Positions 9,160 through 22,511 of a stretch of 64,000 nt of DNA are shown here, in pieces. A program made the position numbers and the translations under genes. Position 1 is the stretch's first letter; the number at the start of each line of letters is the position of its first letter. Source of the DNA: an uncultured Bacteroidota bacterium (GTDB lineage Bacteria > Bacteroidota > Bacteroidia > Bacteroidales > VadinHA17); contig CAIMVD010000399.1 of the NCBI GenBank assembly GCA_903844815.1, positions 1-64,000 on the forward strand, in the 5' to 3' direction. The notes under the pieces are model-generated. The model was given only the letters and a program-made list of their open reading frames with translations, had not been told where the DNA came from and searched no databases.

Positions 9160-10911
9160 ATGGAAAATTTCATTGTTTCAGCACGAAAATACCGTCCTGC
9201 GAGTTTTGACATGGTTATTGGGCAGGATTCAATAACCAACACGCTGAAAAGTGCCATCAGGAACAACCATTTGGCCCAGGCCTATCTGTTCTGCGGACCT
9301 CGCGGTGTCGGAAAAACAACATGTGCCAGAATATTTGCCAAAACCATAAACTGCATCAATCTGGGCCAGGATGCCGAAGCCTGTGATGAATGCGAATCGT
9401 GCCGTTCCTTTAATACACTCAGATCATTTAACATCCATGAGCTTGATGCTGCATCTAATAACAAAGTTGAGGACATCAGGAGCCTTAATGATCAGGTAAG
9501 GATACCGCCCCAGATAGGAAAGTACAGCATTTATATAATTGATGAGGTACACATGCTTTCAGCATCAGCTTTTAACGCCTTTCTTAAGACCCTCGAAGAG
9601 CCGCCTGCCCATGCAATTTTTATTCTTGCTACGACAGAGAAGCACAAGATAATTCCTACTATACTTTCACGCTGCCAGATATTTGACTTCAACAGGATTA
9701 AAATTGAAGATATTGTTAAACGTCTTTCGTTTGTTGCAACGAAGGAGGGAATAACCGCTGCTGAAGAGGCATTGCACGTTATAGGCCAGAAAGCCGACGG
9801 TGCGATGCGCGACGCGCTTTCAATCTTCGACCAGATAGTCAGCCTAAGCGGCAAATCGATGACCTATAAAGATGTAATCGAGAACCTCAATGTCCTCGAT
9901 TACGAATATTACTTTAGTGTTGTCGACGGAGCCCTGAAAGGAGATCTCTCTTCAGTTTTAATTACATTTAATGAGATTCTTGATAAGGGTTTTGACGGGC
10001 ATAATTTTATATCCGGGCTTAACAGCCATTTTCGAAATCTCCTTGTAAGTAAAGACGAATCAACACTCAGACTCCTCGAAGTAACACCTGCGATAAAAAA
10101 ACGATTCCTTCAGCAGACGGGAAAATGCAGTGTTGATTTTATTTTCAGGGCGCTTGATGCCGGATTGAATTGTGACCTTAACTACAAAAACAGCAAAAAT
10201 CAGCGCCTTCACGTTGAGCTATCGCTTATTAAGCTTTGCCGGCTCATGGATGAATATGGCGATCCGGCTGAAAAAAAAAAGCCTGTCCTGAAACAGAAAA
10301 CAGAGGATGATGTGGAGAATTCTGTTTCTTCAGAATCTGAAATATCAAAGCATGAGAAAAAGATCCCTGAAAAATCAGAAGAAAAGCCGGTAGCCCCTGC
10401 TTCAAAACAGGAACCTGTAGTTTCAAAAACAGCAAAATCATTTTCTATAAAAGATCTGATCTCTGACGGGGATACAATTTCCGATTCAACTTCGGTCACA
10501 GGCAAAGCTGACCCGACAGAAAAAATCATTCCTAATGAACAAAAAGTTGAATTTTCCAGAGAAGCCTTCGATATTGCATGGCAGGAATTCCTCGATCATA
10601 TTAAAGGAGAAGGAACAAGGATTGTAAGTATGTTTAAATCAATTACTCCTGAAGTTGAAAACGACAAGAATATAAAAATTCATCTGAGCAATACCGATCA
10701 GAAGGAAACTTTTGTCCTCAACTATAAGCATAAACTCATTGCATTTCTTGAAAACAAATTTATTATTTCGGAAATTGATATCGAATCTATTGTGGATGAA
10801 GCTCCGGCCACAGACATTTTGTATACTGATGAGCAGAAATTTAATTTTCTTTTCAACAAATATCCTGTTCTTAAAGAGATGAAAAGAACATTCAACCTTG
10901 ATCTGAACTAG
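9160..10911 (+). CDS. dnaX: DNA polymerase III subunit gamma/tau
   Basis: ARKYRPASFDMVIGQDSITNTLKSAI, GPRGVGKTTCARIFAK, IIDEVHMLS. Confidence 0.97.
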   Translation: MENFIVSARKYRPASFDMVIGQDSITNTLKSAIRNNHLAQAYLFCGPRGVGKTTCARIFAKTINCINLGQDAEACDECESCRSFNTLRSFNIHELDAASNNKVEDIRSLNDQVRIPPQIGKYSIYIIDEVHMLSASAFNAFLKTLEEPPAHAIFILATTEKHKIIPTILSRCQIFDFNRIKIEDIVKRLSFVATKEGITAAEEALHVIGQKADGAMRDALSIFDQIVSLSGKSMTYKDVIENLNVLDYEYYFSVVDGALKGDLSSVLITFNEILDKGFDGHNFISGLNSHFRNLLVSKDESTLRLLEVTPAIKKRFLQQTGKCSVDFIFRALDAGLNCDLNYKNSKNQRLHVELSLIKLCRLMDEYGDPAEKKKPVLKQKTEDDVENSVSSESEISKHEKKIPEKSEEKPVAPASKQEPVVSKTAKSFSIKDLISDGDTISDSTSVTGKADPTEKIIPNEQKVEFSREAFDIAWQEFLDHIKGEGTRIVSMFKSITPEVENDKNIKIHLSNTDQKETFVLNYKHKLIAFLENKFIISEIDIESIVDEAPATDILYTDEQKFNFLFNKYPVLKEMKRTFNLDLN

Positions 10912-10955
10912 GTGATCAGGGGGAAATTGTCCTTTGGGAAAATAAAAATAATGAC

Positions 10956-11336
10956 ATGCCTGGAATACTTATAGTTGAAGATGAGAAGACGTTTAGGGAG
11001 GTTTTAAGGATCTCCCTGCTAAGGCGTAAATACACAGTGTATGAAGCAGCTGACGGCAAGGAAGCTATTACTCACTTTAAGCCTGCCCTTATCGATCTGG
11101 TTATTACCGATCTGATTATGCCTGAGGAGGAGGGGCTTAATGTAATTATTAAGTTGAAGGAAATCAAACCTTCAGTCAGGATAATTGCAATATCAGGTGG
11201 AGGTATTGCCGGACCGGGAAGTTACCTTGAAGTTGCAAGCGCTCTTGGTGCCGATGCGGTTTTTTCCAAGCCTTTTCCAATAAATAAACTCCTTGCAGCA
11301 GTAGAAGATCTTTTAAAAGTTGAACAAGAACGTTAA
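10956..11336 (+). CDS. Single-domain response regulator (CheY-like receiver)
   Basis: 126 aa; ILIVEDEKTFRE, phospho-Asp in LVITDLIMPEEEG, Lys in VFSKPFP. Confidence 0.94.
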   Translation: MPGILIVEDEKTFREVLRISLLRRKYTVYEAADGKEAITHFKPALIDLVITDLIMPEEEGLNVIIKLKEIKPSVRIIAISGGGIAGPGSYLEVASALGADAVFSKPFPINKLLAAVEDLLKVEQER

Positions 11337-11365
11337 ATTAGTGTTATTTTTGAATAAATATTAAA

Positions 11366-11887
11366 TTGAAAGTCATGTTAAAGAAAACTGTAGAAGATAT
11401 TTGCAACCGACAGATTGAAAGAGAAGGATTTTCCGCAAATCTATACCTTGCAATGGCATCATGGGCTGAAACAAACGGGATGAGTGGTGTAGCCCAATGG
11501 CTGTACGCACAGGCTGAAGAAGAAAAACTTCACATGCTGAAGTTTATGAAATATATTAATGAAAGAGGTGGAAAGGCTGTCATTCCTGCTCTAGAAAAAC
11601 CCAGATCAGAATTCAACGATATTGAGGATGTTTTCAGGGAAGTATTAAATCATGAAGAATTTGTAACTGGAAGCATTAATGAAATTGTTTCCTTAACACT
11701 TGAAGAAAAAGATTTCAATACTCATAATTTTTTGCAATGGTTTGTTTTTGAACAGGTTGAGGAAGAAGCCTCGGTAAGGACCATTCTGGATAAGATCAAG
11801 CTCCTTGGAAAGACAAATATGTATCAGTTCGACAGGGATATAATGAGTTTAAGGTCACCAGCTGCATCTTCCCAGCCAACAGCATGA
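11366..11887 (+). CDS. Ferritin
   Basis: REGFSANLYLAMASWAETNGMSGVAQWLYAQAEEEKLHMLKFMKYINERGG...FLQWFVFEQVEEE; conserved ferroxidase Glu/His pattern. Confidence 0.95.
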   Translation: MKVMLKKTVEDICNRQIEREGFSANLYLAMASWAETNGMSGVAQWLYAQAEEEKLHMLKFMKYINERGGKAVIPALEKPRSEFNDIEDVFREVLNHEEFVTGSINEIVSLTLEEKDFNTHNFLQWFVFEQVEEEASVRTILDKIKLLGKTNMYQFDRDIMSLRSPAASSQPTA

Positions 11888-14346
11888 AAAATTATATTTA
11901 CCTGGTTTTCCTTTTCCATATTTTACAGCCTGCTTTTAAAGTTGATGCGCAAAGACTTATTGATAATAAGTCAGTTACAGGCGTTTGCTATGCCGGCAAT
12001 AAGGTCACGAAGGTATATATTCCTCCTCCCGATGCTTTCCTTAAATCTTCTCCAAAAAAGGGGGGGGCATCAATTACTGTCTATTATTCGGGTTTTACAA
12101 GTGGCGCAAAAGCAGCTATGATGTTTGCAGTTGCTATTCTGGAATCAAAGCTACCAGCCGATACAAAGATTACAATTTCAGCAAGTCTTGAGAAAATCAC
12201 AACAGAAGGAGTACTTGGTCAGTCTTCAATTATGGGCTATGCACCGGGATGGGCTATTGATGCTCAGAATCCACGGGTTTATTACCCCTTGGCCCTGGCC
12301 GAAAAAATTGCCGGAGAGTCTCTTAATCAGGACACTCAACCAGATATTCAACTTGCAATTAACAGTTCAATCAGTTGGTATCTTGGTACTGACGGCCAAA
12401 CACCTACGCAAAAATACGATCTTGTAACCGTTATCCTTCATGAATTGTGTCATGGACTTGGTTTTTACGACAGCATGACTACCAGTGGGACTGAAGGATC
12501 TTACGGAAGTTTCAAAATCCCTATGATCTACGATACCTTTGTTGAGGATGTTGATGGCAAGAAACTTACCGACACTCTGGTTTATCCTAACCCTTCGGCA
12601 GCATTGTATAACCGGCTTACCGGTGGACAGATCTATTTCAACGGGCCGCTGTTGAATTCATATACAAATGGAACCAGGGCAAAATTATTCGCCCCTTCCA
12701 CCTGGGATCCGGGTTCAAGTGTTTCGCACTTTGACGAATCTGCAACTCTCAGGGTCAATTCTCTGATGACTCCGTTCATCGACTTTGGCGAAGCGATCCA
12801 TGACCCCGGGAACTATACTTTTTCTGTACTTGGCGATCTTGGATGGGTCAATACCCGGTTAATTCATGACCCTCCTGCAGATACGGAAGATCATTTGTCG
12901 GAAATTCAACTACCCGTTACAGTCAAATCTGATACTACGTATAATCATGATAAGGTAGGGTTGGTTTACTCGTTCAATAAATTTCAGTCATCAGATACGC
13001 TTTATCTTACTTCAGCAGGGAATAATAATGATTACAAGGCACTTATAAGCATTCCTTCCTATAATTCGGAGCTTCTCTATTATTTTTTCACTGAGGATGC
13101 GTTTAAAAGACTCTACAGGTCCCCCTCGCTTTATCCTGACTTTAAGTACAGGTTATATATCGGAGCCGATACAATTAAACCTGTTCTTTTGCATTCTCCT
13201 GAAAAATACTATCTTAAAACCGTTGATTCACTTAGATTTGAGGCGATTGCAACGGATAATATGGGGGTTGATACGGTTTATGTTGAATATAGGGTTAATA
13301 ACGGAGAACTACATTTCCTCGGATTAAACAGGGGTAAGGATGATCTTTTCAAAAATAAAATCAGTGCATCATTGTTATCTTTAAACGGGGGTGATTCCAT
13401 TCGCTACAGGATTTTCGCGATTGATTCCGCCAATGTTCCGAATGTTGCTGTACTTCCTTCCAAAGGTTACTTCGCTTCAGGGATTGAAGATATTCTTTCA
13501 CCGGTTAACAGTTACTCTACAAACTTTATTAATTCTGAAAGTGATTTTCTGAATTCCGGTTTTGCTATCGCTACACCTCAGGGATTCAGCACCCCCAGTC
13601 TCAATTCGAAGCACCCTTATGAAAGTCCTGAGATATCAGGCGACAGTATAGAGTACACATCGATGCTGAGGCATCCGTTAATTTTCGATGAATCAGGTTT
13701 GCTATTCACCTATAATGAAGTTGTCCTTGTTGAACCGGGTGAGCCCGGAGCACTCTTTGGTTCATCCGATTTTTATGATTATGTAGTTGTAGAGGGATCA
13801 AAGGATGACGGAAAATCATGGTTCGCGCTTTCCGACGGATATGACAGCAGGTACTTTTCAACATGGGAGACCTCATATAATGAAAATATTGTCGGACAGG
13901 ATTCAAGGACTGCAGGTGACGAGGGTATGATTAAAAAACATACATTTTTAGTCCGGCCTTCAGTAAAGGTTGCTGCAGGTGAAAAACTCCTGATCAGGTT
14001 CCGTCTCTATTCCGATCCGTTTGCGAATGGCTGGGGATGGCTTATTGACGATCTTAAGATCACCCCTCTGATTGATGGAGTGGAGGACTTAAATTCCAGG
14101 CAGTTAGCTGTTTATCCCAATCCGGGTAAAGGAATCATTAATGTCAAATCAGAGTTTGCAGGAATTTCAGCAAAACCTGTTCGTTATATAATTTATAACA
14201 GCGCCGGAAGCCCGGTAAAAAATGATTTTTATAAAGGCGATTCGTCTCAACTTACTGATATCTCAGGATATCCGTCGGGAATCTATTTCATAGTCATCTA
14301 TTTTAACGACGGTGTAAAATCGATGACCTATAGCCTGATAAAATAA
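11884..14346 (+). CDS. Secreted metalloprotease-like protein with T9SS type A C-terminal sorting domain
   Basis: Zn motif VILHELCHGLGF (HExxHxxG), SLMTPF met-turn-like segment, C-terminal LAVYPNPGKGIINVKSE...YPSGIYFIVIYFNDGVKSMTYSLIK. Confidence 0.85.
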   Translation: MKNYIYLVFLFHILQPAFKVDAQRLIDNKSVTGVCYAGNKVTKVYIPPPDAFLKSSPKKGGASITVYYSGFTSGAKAAMMFAVAILESKLPADTKITISASLEKITTEGVLGQSSIMGYAPGWAIDAQNPRVYYPLALAEKIAGESLNQDTQPDIQLAINSSISWYLGTDGQTPTQKYDLVTVILHELCHGLGFYDSMTTSGTEGSYGSFKIPMIYDTFVEDVDGKKLTDTLVYPNPSAALYNRLTGGQIYFNGPLLNSYTNGTRAKLFAPSTWDPGSSVSHFDESATLRVNSLMTPFIDFGEAIHDPGNYTFSVLGDLGWVNTRLIHDPPADTEDHLSEIQLPVTVKSDTTYNHDKVGLVYSFNKFQSSDTLYLTSAGNNNDYKALISIPSYNSELLYYFFTEDAFKRLYRSPSLYPDFKYRLYIGADTIKPVLLHSPEKYYLKTVDSLRFEAIATDNMGVDTVYVEYRVNNGELHFLGLNRGKDDLFKNKISASLLSLNGGDSIRYRIFAIDSANVPNVAVLPSKGYFASGIEDILSPVNSYSTNFINSESDFLNSGFAIATPQGFSTPSLNSKHPYESPEISGDSIEYTSMLRHPLIFDESGLLFTYNEVVLVEPGEPGALFGSSDFYDYVVVEGSKDDGKSWFALSDGYDSRYFSTWETSYNENIVGQDSRTAGDEGMIKKHTFLVRPSVKVAAGEKLLIRFRLYSDPFANGWGWLIDDLKITPLIDGVEDLNSRQLAVYPNPGKGIINVKSEFAGISAKPVRYIIYNSAGSPVKNDFYKGDSSQLTDISGYPSGIYFIVIYFNDGVKSMTYSLIK

Positions 14347-14418
14347 ATCTCACTTGAGACTTATCCGAAAGTCATTTCCAAAAAGCAGAATTTGGAATTC
14401 TTTATCGGAAAATAAGGC

Positions 14419-14426
14419 TAAATTTG
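14419..14426 (+). promoter_or_regulatory. Bacteroidota-type -7 element (TAAATTTG) upstream of secA
   Basis: TAnnTTTG match 34 bp upstream of the internal ATG at 14460; it overlaps the TTG that opens the longer ORF. Confidence 0.45.
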
Positions 14427-14459
14427 CAGGATATTTTAAAAAAAGTAAAACAACTTGAA

Positions 14460-17400
14460 ATGAGCATAATAAATAATATACTTGGTCTTTTCCTTGGAAA
14501 TAAATATGAGAGAGATCTTAAGGAGATCAATCCGTTCATCGAAAAGATCCATGTTGAATATGAGAAAATAAAGAATTTGTCTAATGATGGATTAAGGGAA
14601 AAGACTGATGAACTCCGTAAAGTGATCAAAGAAGGTATTGCAGGCGATGAACAAGAGATCCTGTCACTCAGGGATCAGGCTGAAAAGGAGGAAGACGTTT
14701 ACCTTAAGGAGGAACTGTACAACAACATCGACAAGATAGAAAAGCAGATAAACGAGAAACTTGAGATCCTGCTTGATGAGCTGGTCCCTCAGGCTTTTGC
14801 AGTCGTAAAAGATACTGCCCGCCGGTTTAAGGAAAACAAAGTTATCGAAGTTACTGCACGTCAGTTCGACAGGGATCTTGCCTCGACGAGGGAGAGTATT
14901 GCAATTTCCGGAGACAAAGCTATATGGAGCAATGAATGGATCGCAGGAGGCAATGAGATAGTCTGGGACATGGTACACTACGATGTTCAGTTGATCGGAG
15001 GTGTTGCACTTCATAAGGGGAAAATAGCTGAAATGGGTACAGGTGAGGGAAAGACAGTTGTTGCGACGCTTCCTGTCTTCCTAAATGCTCTTGCCGGTCG
15101 TGGAGTCCACATTGTAACAGTTAACGATTACCTTTCTAAACGTGACTCGGAATGGATGGGGCCCATCTATGAGTTTCATGGTCTCTCGGTCGATTGCATC
15201 GACAAGCATCAGCCAAATTCACAGGAACGGCGCAAAGCATATAATGCTGACATCACTTTCGGAACAAATAATGAGTTTGGTTTCGACTATCTGAGGGATA
15301 ATATGGCTATTAATCCGGAGGACCTTGTTCAGCGTAAACATCACTATGCAATCGTCGACGAGGTTGACTCTGTACTTATTGATGATGCGCGTACACCTTT
15401 GATAATTTCGGGACCAACTGCCAAAAGCGATAACCAGCAATTTGATGAGTTAAAGCCCAAAGTCGATAAACTCGTAAACGCACAAAAACGTTTTGTTACA
15501 CAGATTCTTGCTGATGCAAAAAAACTGCTTAATGACAATAAAAATGAAGAAGGCGGACTTCTTCTTTTAAGAGCCTACAAGGGACTTCCCAAAAACAATG
15601 CCCTGATAAAGTTTCTTAGTGAGGAAGGAAATAAGTCACTTCTCCTGAAAACGGAGAACTTCTATATGCAAAACAACAATAAGGAAATGCCTAAGGTTAC
15701 TGATGAGCTATTCTTCATCATTGACGAAAAAGCAAATACAATTGAACTTACTGAAAAAGGTATTGACCTTATCTCGGATTCTGTAGAGGATGCCAGTTTC
15801 TTCATCCTTCCCGACGTTGGTTCGAGTATTGCTGACATTGAAAAATCCGGAATGTCGGACCGGGATAAACTTAAGGTAAAAGATGAGCTGCTTCAGGATT
15901 ATTCTGTAAAATCAGAAAGAGTACATACTATGACCCAGCTTCTGAAGGCGTGGACTCTCTTTGAAAAGGATACTGAGTATGTTGTAATGGACAACAAGGT
16001 CAAGATTGTCGATGAGCAAACAGGGCGTATCCTTGAAGGCCGACGCTATTCCGATGGTCTTCACCAGGCAATTGAAGCTAAGGAAAACGTTAAGGTTGAG
16101 GCTGCCACGCAGACTTATGCGACAATAACACTTCAGAATTTTTTCAGAATGTATCACAAACTGGCAGGAATGACCGGAACAGCTGAAACTGAAGCAGGTG
16201 AATTCTGGAATATCTACAAACTGGATGTTGTGGTAATACCCACTAACAGAAAGGTAATAAGGTCTGATAAGGAGGATCTGGTTTACAAAACCAAAAGGGA
16301 AAAGTATAACGCTGTTATTGAGGAGATATCCGAGATGTACCGGCAGGGAAGGCCAGTGCTTGTAGGAACCACCTCAGTTGAGATCTCGGAATTGCTAAGC
16401 AGGATGCTAAAGATGAAGGGGCTTAAACACAATGTACTCAACGCAAAACTTCACCAGCGTGAAGCTGAAATCGTGGCGGAAGCAGGTAAGCCAGGTACAA
16501 TTACTATTGCTACCAACATGGCCGGTCGTGGAACCGACATCAAGCTCACTCCGGAAGTAAGGCAGTCAGGAGGTCTTGCAATCATAGGAACAGAGAGGCA
16601 TGAATCGAGGCGTGTCGACAGGCAGCTAAGAGGACGTTCCGGAAGACAGGGCGACCCGGGATCATCACAATTCTTTGTTTCACTCGAGGATGAGCTGATG
16701 AGATTATTTGGATCGGAGAGGATATCAGGTATTATGGACAAGCTTGGTCTGAAAGATGGTGAAATGATACAACATCCGATGATCACAAAATCGATAGAAA
16801 GAGCACAGAAAAAGGTAGAGGAAAATAACTTCGGAATTAGGAAAAGACTTCTTGAATATGATGATGTTATGAACTCTCAAAGAGAGGTCATATATAAAAA
16901 GCGCCGTCATGCTCTTCTGGGAGAAAGGCTTAGCGTGGACGTTGCAAATATGATGTATGATGTGACCGAAAACCTTGTCGATATTTATCATGGAGATGCT
17001 GATTTTGAAGGATTTGAATTCGACCTTATCCGTTCATTTTCAATGGATTCGCCTGTTCAGGAACCTGATTTCAAGGAATTAAAAACAGTCGATATTACAG
17101 AAAAAGTATATTCTAAGGTTATTGACACTTACAAACGAAAAGTAGAGACCATATCAAACCAGGCCTATCCCGTTCTGAAAGATGTTTACGACAGAATGTC
17201 ACATGTTTATGAGAATGTTGTTGTACCCATTTCGGATGGGATAAGGGTCTTTCAGGTAGTAACTAACCTTAAAGCTACAGCAGAGTCGGAGGGAAGGGAA
17301 CTTTCAAAATCGTACGAAAAAACGGTGGTACTGGCAACTATTGATGATGCCTGGAAGGAACACCTCAGGGAGATGGATGAGCTGAAGCAATCAGTTCAGA

Positions 17401-17771
17401 ATGCCACCTATGAGCAGAAAGACCCGCTTCTGATATACAAATTCGAATCCTTTGAGCTCTTCAAGAAGATGCTTACCAAAGTCAACAAGGATGTTGCCGG
17501 AACTCTTATGAAAGGCCACATTCCTACTCAGGACCCTGATCAGGTAAAAGAAGCTCAAAGGAAAAAACAGGTAGATATGAGTAATCTCAGAACCTCCAAA
17601 AGTGATTTTTCTCAGTATAGCAGCAGCGATGGTCCTCCGCAGGATCGCGAACGTAAAACTGAACCTGTAAGGGTCGATAAGAAAGTAGGGAGAAATGAGG
17701 CTTGCCCATGCGGGAGCGGCAAGAAATACAAAAATTGTCACGGACAGCAGGATGCGGGCGTTAGCGCCTGA
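14460..17771 (+). CDS. secA: Preprotein translocase subunit SecA
   Basis: [51 protein letters not shown]-terminal Zn motif [17 protein letters not shown] at 14460 preferred over TTG 14424. Confidence 0.97.
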   Translation: MSIINNILGLFLGNKYERDLKEINPFIEKIHVEYEKIKNLSNDGLREKTDELRKVIKEGIAGDEQEILSLRDQAEKEEDVYLKEELYNNIDKIEKQINEKLEILLDELVPQAFAVVKDTARRFKENKVIEVTARQFDRDLASTRESIAISGDKAIWSNEWIAGGNEIVWDMVHYDVQLIGGVALHKGKIAEMGTGEGKTVVATLPVFLNALAGRGVHIVTVNDYLSKRDSEWMGPIYEFHGLSVDCIDKHQPNSQERRKAYNADITFGTNNEFGFDYLRDNMAINPEDLVQRKHHYAIVDEVDSVLIDDARTPLIISGPTAKSDNQQFDELKPKVDKLVNAQKRFVTQILADAKKLLNDNKNEEGGLLLLRAYKGLPKNNALIKFLSEEGNKSLLLKTENFYMQNNNKEMPKVTDELFFIIDEKANTIELTEKGIDLISDSVEDASFFILPDVGSSIADIEKSGMSDRDKLKVKDELLQDYSVKSERVHTMTQLLKAWTLFEKDTEYVVMDNKVKIVDEQTGRILEGRRYSDGLHQAIEAKENVKVEAATQTYATITLQNFFRMYHKLAGMTGTAETEAGEFWNIYKLDVVVIPTNRKVIRSDKEDLVYKTKREKYNAVIEEISEMYRQGRPVLVGTTSVEISELLSRMLKMKGLKHNVLNAKLHQREAEIVAEAGKPGTITIATNMAGRGTDIKLTPEVRQSGGLAIIGTERHESRRVDRQLRGRSGRQGDPGSSQFFVSLEDELMRLFGSERISGIMDKLGLKDGEMIQHPMITKSIERAQKKVEENNFGIRKRLLEYDDVMNSQREVIYKKRRHALLGERLSVDVANMMYDVTENLVDIYHGDADFEGFEFDLIRSFSMDSPVQEPDFKELKTVDITEKVYSKVIDTYKRKVETISNQAYPVLKDVYDRMSHVYENVVVPISDGIRVFQVVTNLKATAESEGRELSKSYEKTVVLATIDDAWKEHLREMDELKQSVQNATYEQKDPLLIYKFESFELFKKMLTKVNKDVAGTLMKGHIPTQDPDQVKEAQRKKQVDMSNLRTSKSDFSQYSSSDGPPQDRERKTEPVRVDKKVGRNEACPCGSGKKYKNCHGQQDAGVSA

Positions 17772-18662
17772 TCATCCCTTGCTTACCTCTTCAATGGCTT
17801 TTTGAATCCTTGTATAGAGTTGTCTTGTTACAGGGACTAGTGGCAGCCGCAGATTGTTCTGGCAGATATTTAAGATATTCATCATTGCCTTAACACCTGC
17901 CGGGTTGCCGTCAGCAAAAAGCAATTCCATAATATCCATGTATTTGAACTGAATTTCACGGGCAGCCTTAAAGTTATTCTTGAGAGAATGGTTAACAAGT
18001 TCACTGCAGGGTCCGGGGAAAGCATTTGCCATTACAGAAATTACTCCTGAAGCTCCGGCAGCAATGAATGGCATTGTCATGATATCATCGCCTGAGATGA
18101 CACTGAAGTTATCAGGCTTTCCCTTTACTATTTTCATAACTGAGGTGATATCAGCTGATGCTTCCTTTATGGCAACGATATTATCACACTCATGTGCAAG
18201 TTCCAGGCAGGTCTCCGGAAGAATGTTGCAGGCTGTTCGTCCCGGGACATTGTATAGAATCACAGATAAAGGGCTGCAGGTTGCGACTTCTTTAAAATGC
18301 TGAATCAGCCCTCTTTGGTTTGGTTTATTGTAATAGGGAGCAACTGTTAAGATTCCATCCACCCCGGTAAGGTTGGCATGTCTGATGCAGTTTATTACTT
18401 CCTGGGTGTTATTTCCGCCAAAACCTGCCACAATTGGAACCCTGTTGTCAACACTCTCAACAACATATGCAAGGACAGCCTTTTTCTCGTCCTTCGACAG
18501 GGTGACCGACTCACCGGTGGTACCGAGTGCAACAATGTAATTAACACCTCCTGAAATGACATGGTTTACAGCACGTCCCAGTGCAGCAAAATCTATACTT
18601 GAATCATTTTTGAAAGGTGTAACAATTGCAACACCAGTCCCTCTGAATTTTTTTGCCTGCAT
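17772..18662 (-). CDS. dapA: 4-hydroxy-tetrahydrodipicolinate synthase
   Basis: GTGVAIVTPFKNDSSIDF, ALGTTGESVTLS, YYNKPNQRGL, YNVPGRTACN, VAIKEAS. Confidence 0.97.
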   Translation of the reverse strand: MQAKKFRGTGVAIVTPFKNDSSIDFAALGRAVNHVISGGVNYIVALGTTGESVTLSKDEKKAVLAYVVESVDNRVPIVAGFGGNNTQEVINCIRHANLTGVDGILTVAPYYNKPNQRGLIQHFKEVATCSPLSVILYNVPGRTACNILPETCLELAHECDNIVAIKEASADITSVMKIVKGKPDNFSVISGDDIMTMPFIAAGASGVISVMANAFPGPCSELVNHSLKNNFKAAREIQFKYMDIMELLFADGNPAGVKAMMNILNICQNNLRLPLVPVTRQLYTRIQKAIEEVSKG

Positions 18663-18664
18663 AA

Positions 18665-19234
18665 TTAGTTCGTTGTTATGAGTTTTTCGTTGTTGATCAT
18701 TTCAAGATACTGGACCGACTGGATAAGGAAGTTTTCAACACTCACCTGGCCTTTAAGTTCAATCATCAGATCGAAGGGTGTATCCCCAGGTTTAGAGTCG
18801 AATAATCCTACTTTTATTCCTGACCTGGATAAGAATGAAATGTATGTAAGAGGAAATATTTTCCTGAAATTGATGTCAATAAGAATATCAAAATCCCTTT
18901 TTACAAAATCGATTGCTTCAGGTGACACAGGAATATAGAAGAAGTTCAGCTCTTTTCTTCTTATCAGTGACAGGTAGCGTACTGCAGTAAGCTGATCGGG
19001 CAGATTCTTTCCCTCATAATAGCCAAGGATTTCCACACTTACTTTTCTTTCAAGCATCTTCTGATGAAACTTTGACAGATATGAAAATTCCTCAGTATTT
19101 GTGGCATCCCAGATGATTACAATTTTCCTTGCATGATTAAAGCTGGAATAATTGAATTTGCGTCCGGTTGCGGCTACTCTCTTTCTTAAAGTACTCCTGC
19201 CGATATTCAGTCTTATATTCTTGAATATTTCCAT
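18665..19234 (-). CDS. Conserved hypothetical protein of Bacteroidota type (DUF6913-like, name uncertain)
   Basis: 189 aa intact ORF lying 2 bp upstream of dapA and 45 bp downstream of ligA on the same strand; no catalytic motif recognised. Confidence 0.7.
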   Translation of the reverse strand: MEIFKNIRLNIGRSTLRKRVAATGRKFNYSSFNHARKIVIIWDATNTEEFSYLSKFHQKMLERKVSVEILGYYEGKNLPDQLTAVRYLSLIRRKELNFFYIPVSPEAIDFVKRDFDILIDINFRKIFPLTYISFLSRSGIKVGLFDSKPGDTPFDLMIELKGQVSVENFLIQSVQYLEMINNEKLITTN

Positions 19235-19279
19235 GGTGCAAACCTACTAGTTTTTTGTCAGATATTAAGATGGTATGAA

Positions 19280-22473
<3,194 letters not shown>

Positions 22474-22511
22474 TGAGCCTTCGCTAATAATTAATCAAGA
22501 AAATAAAACTA

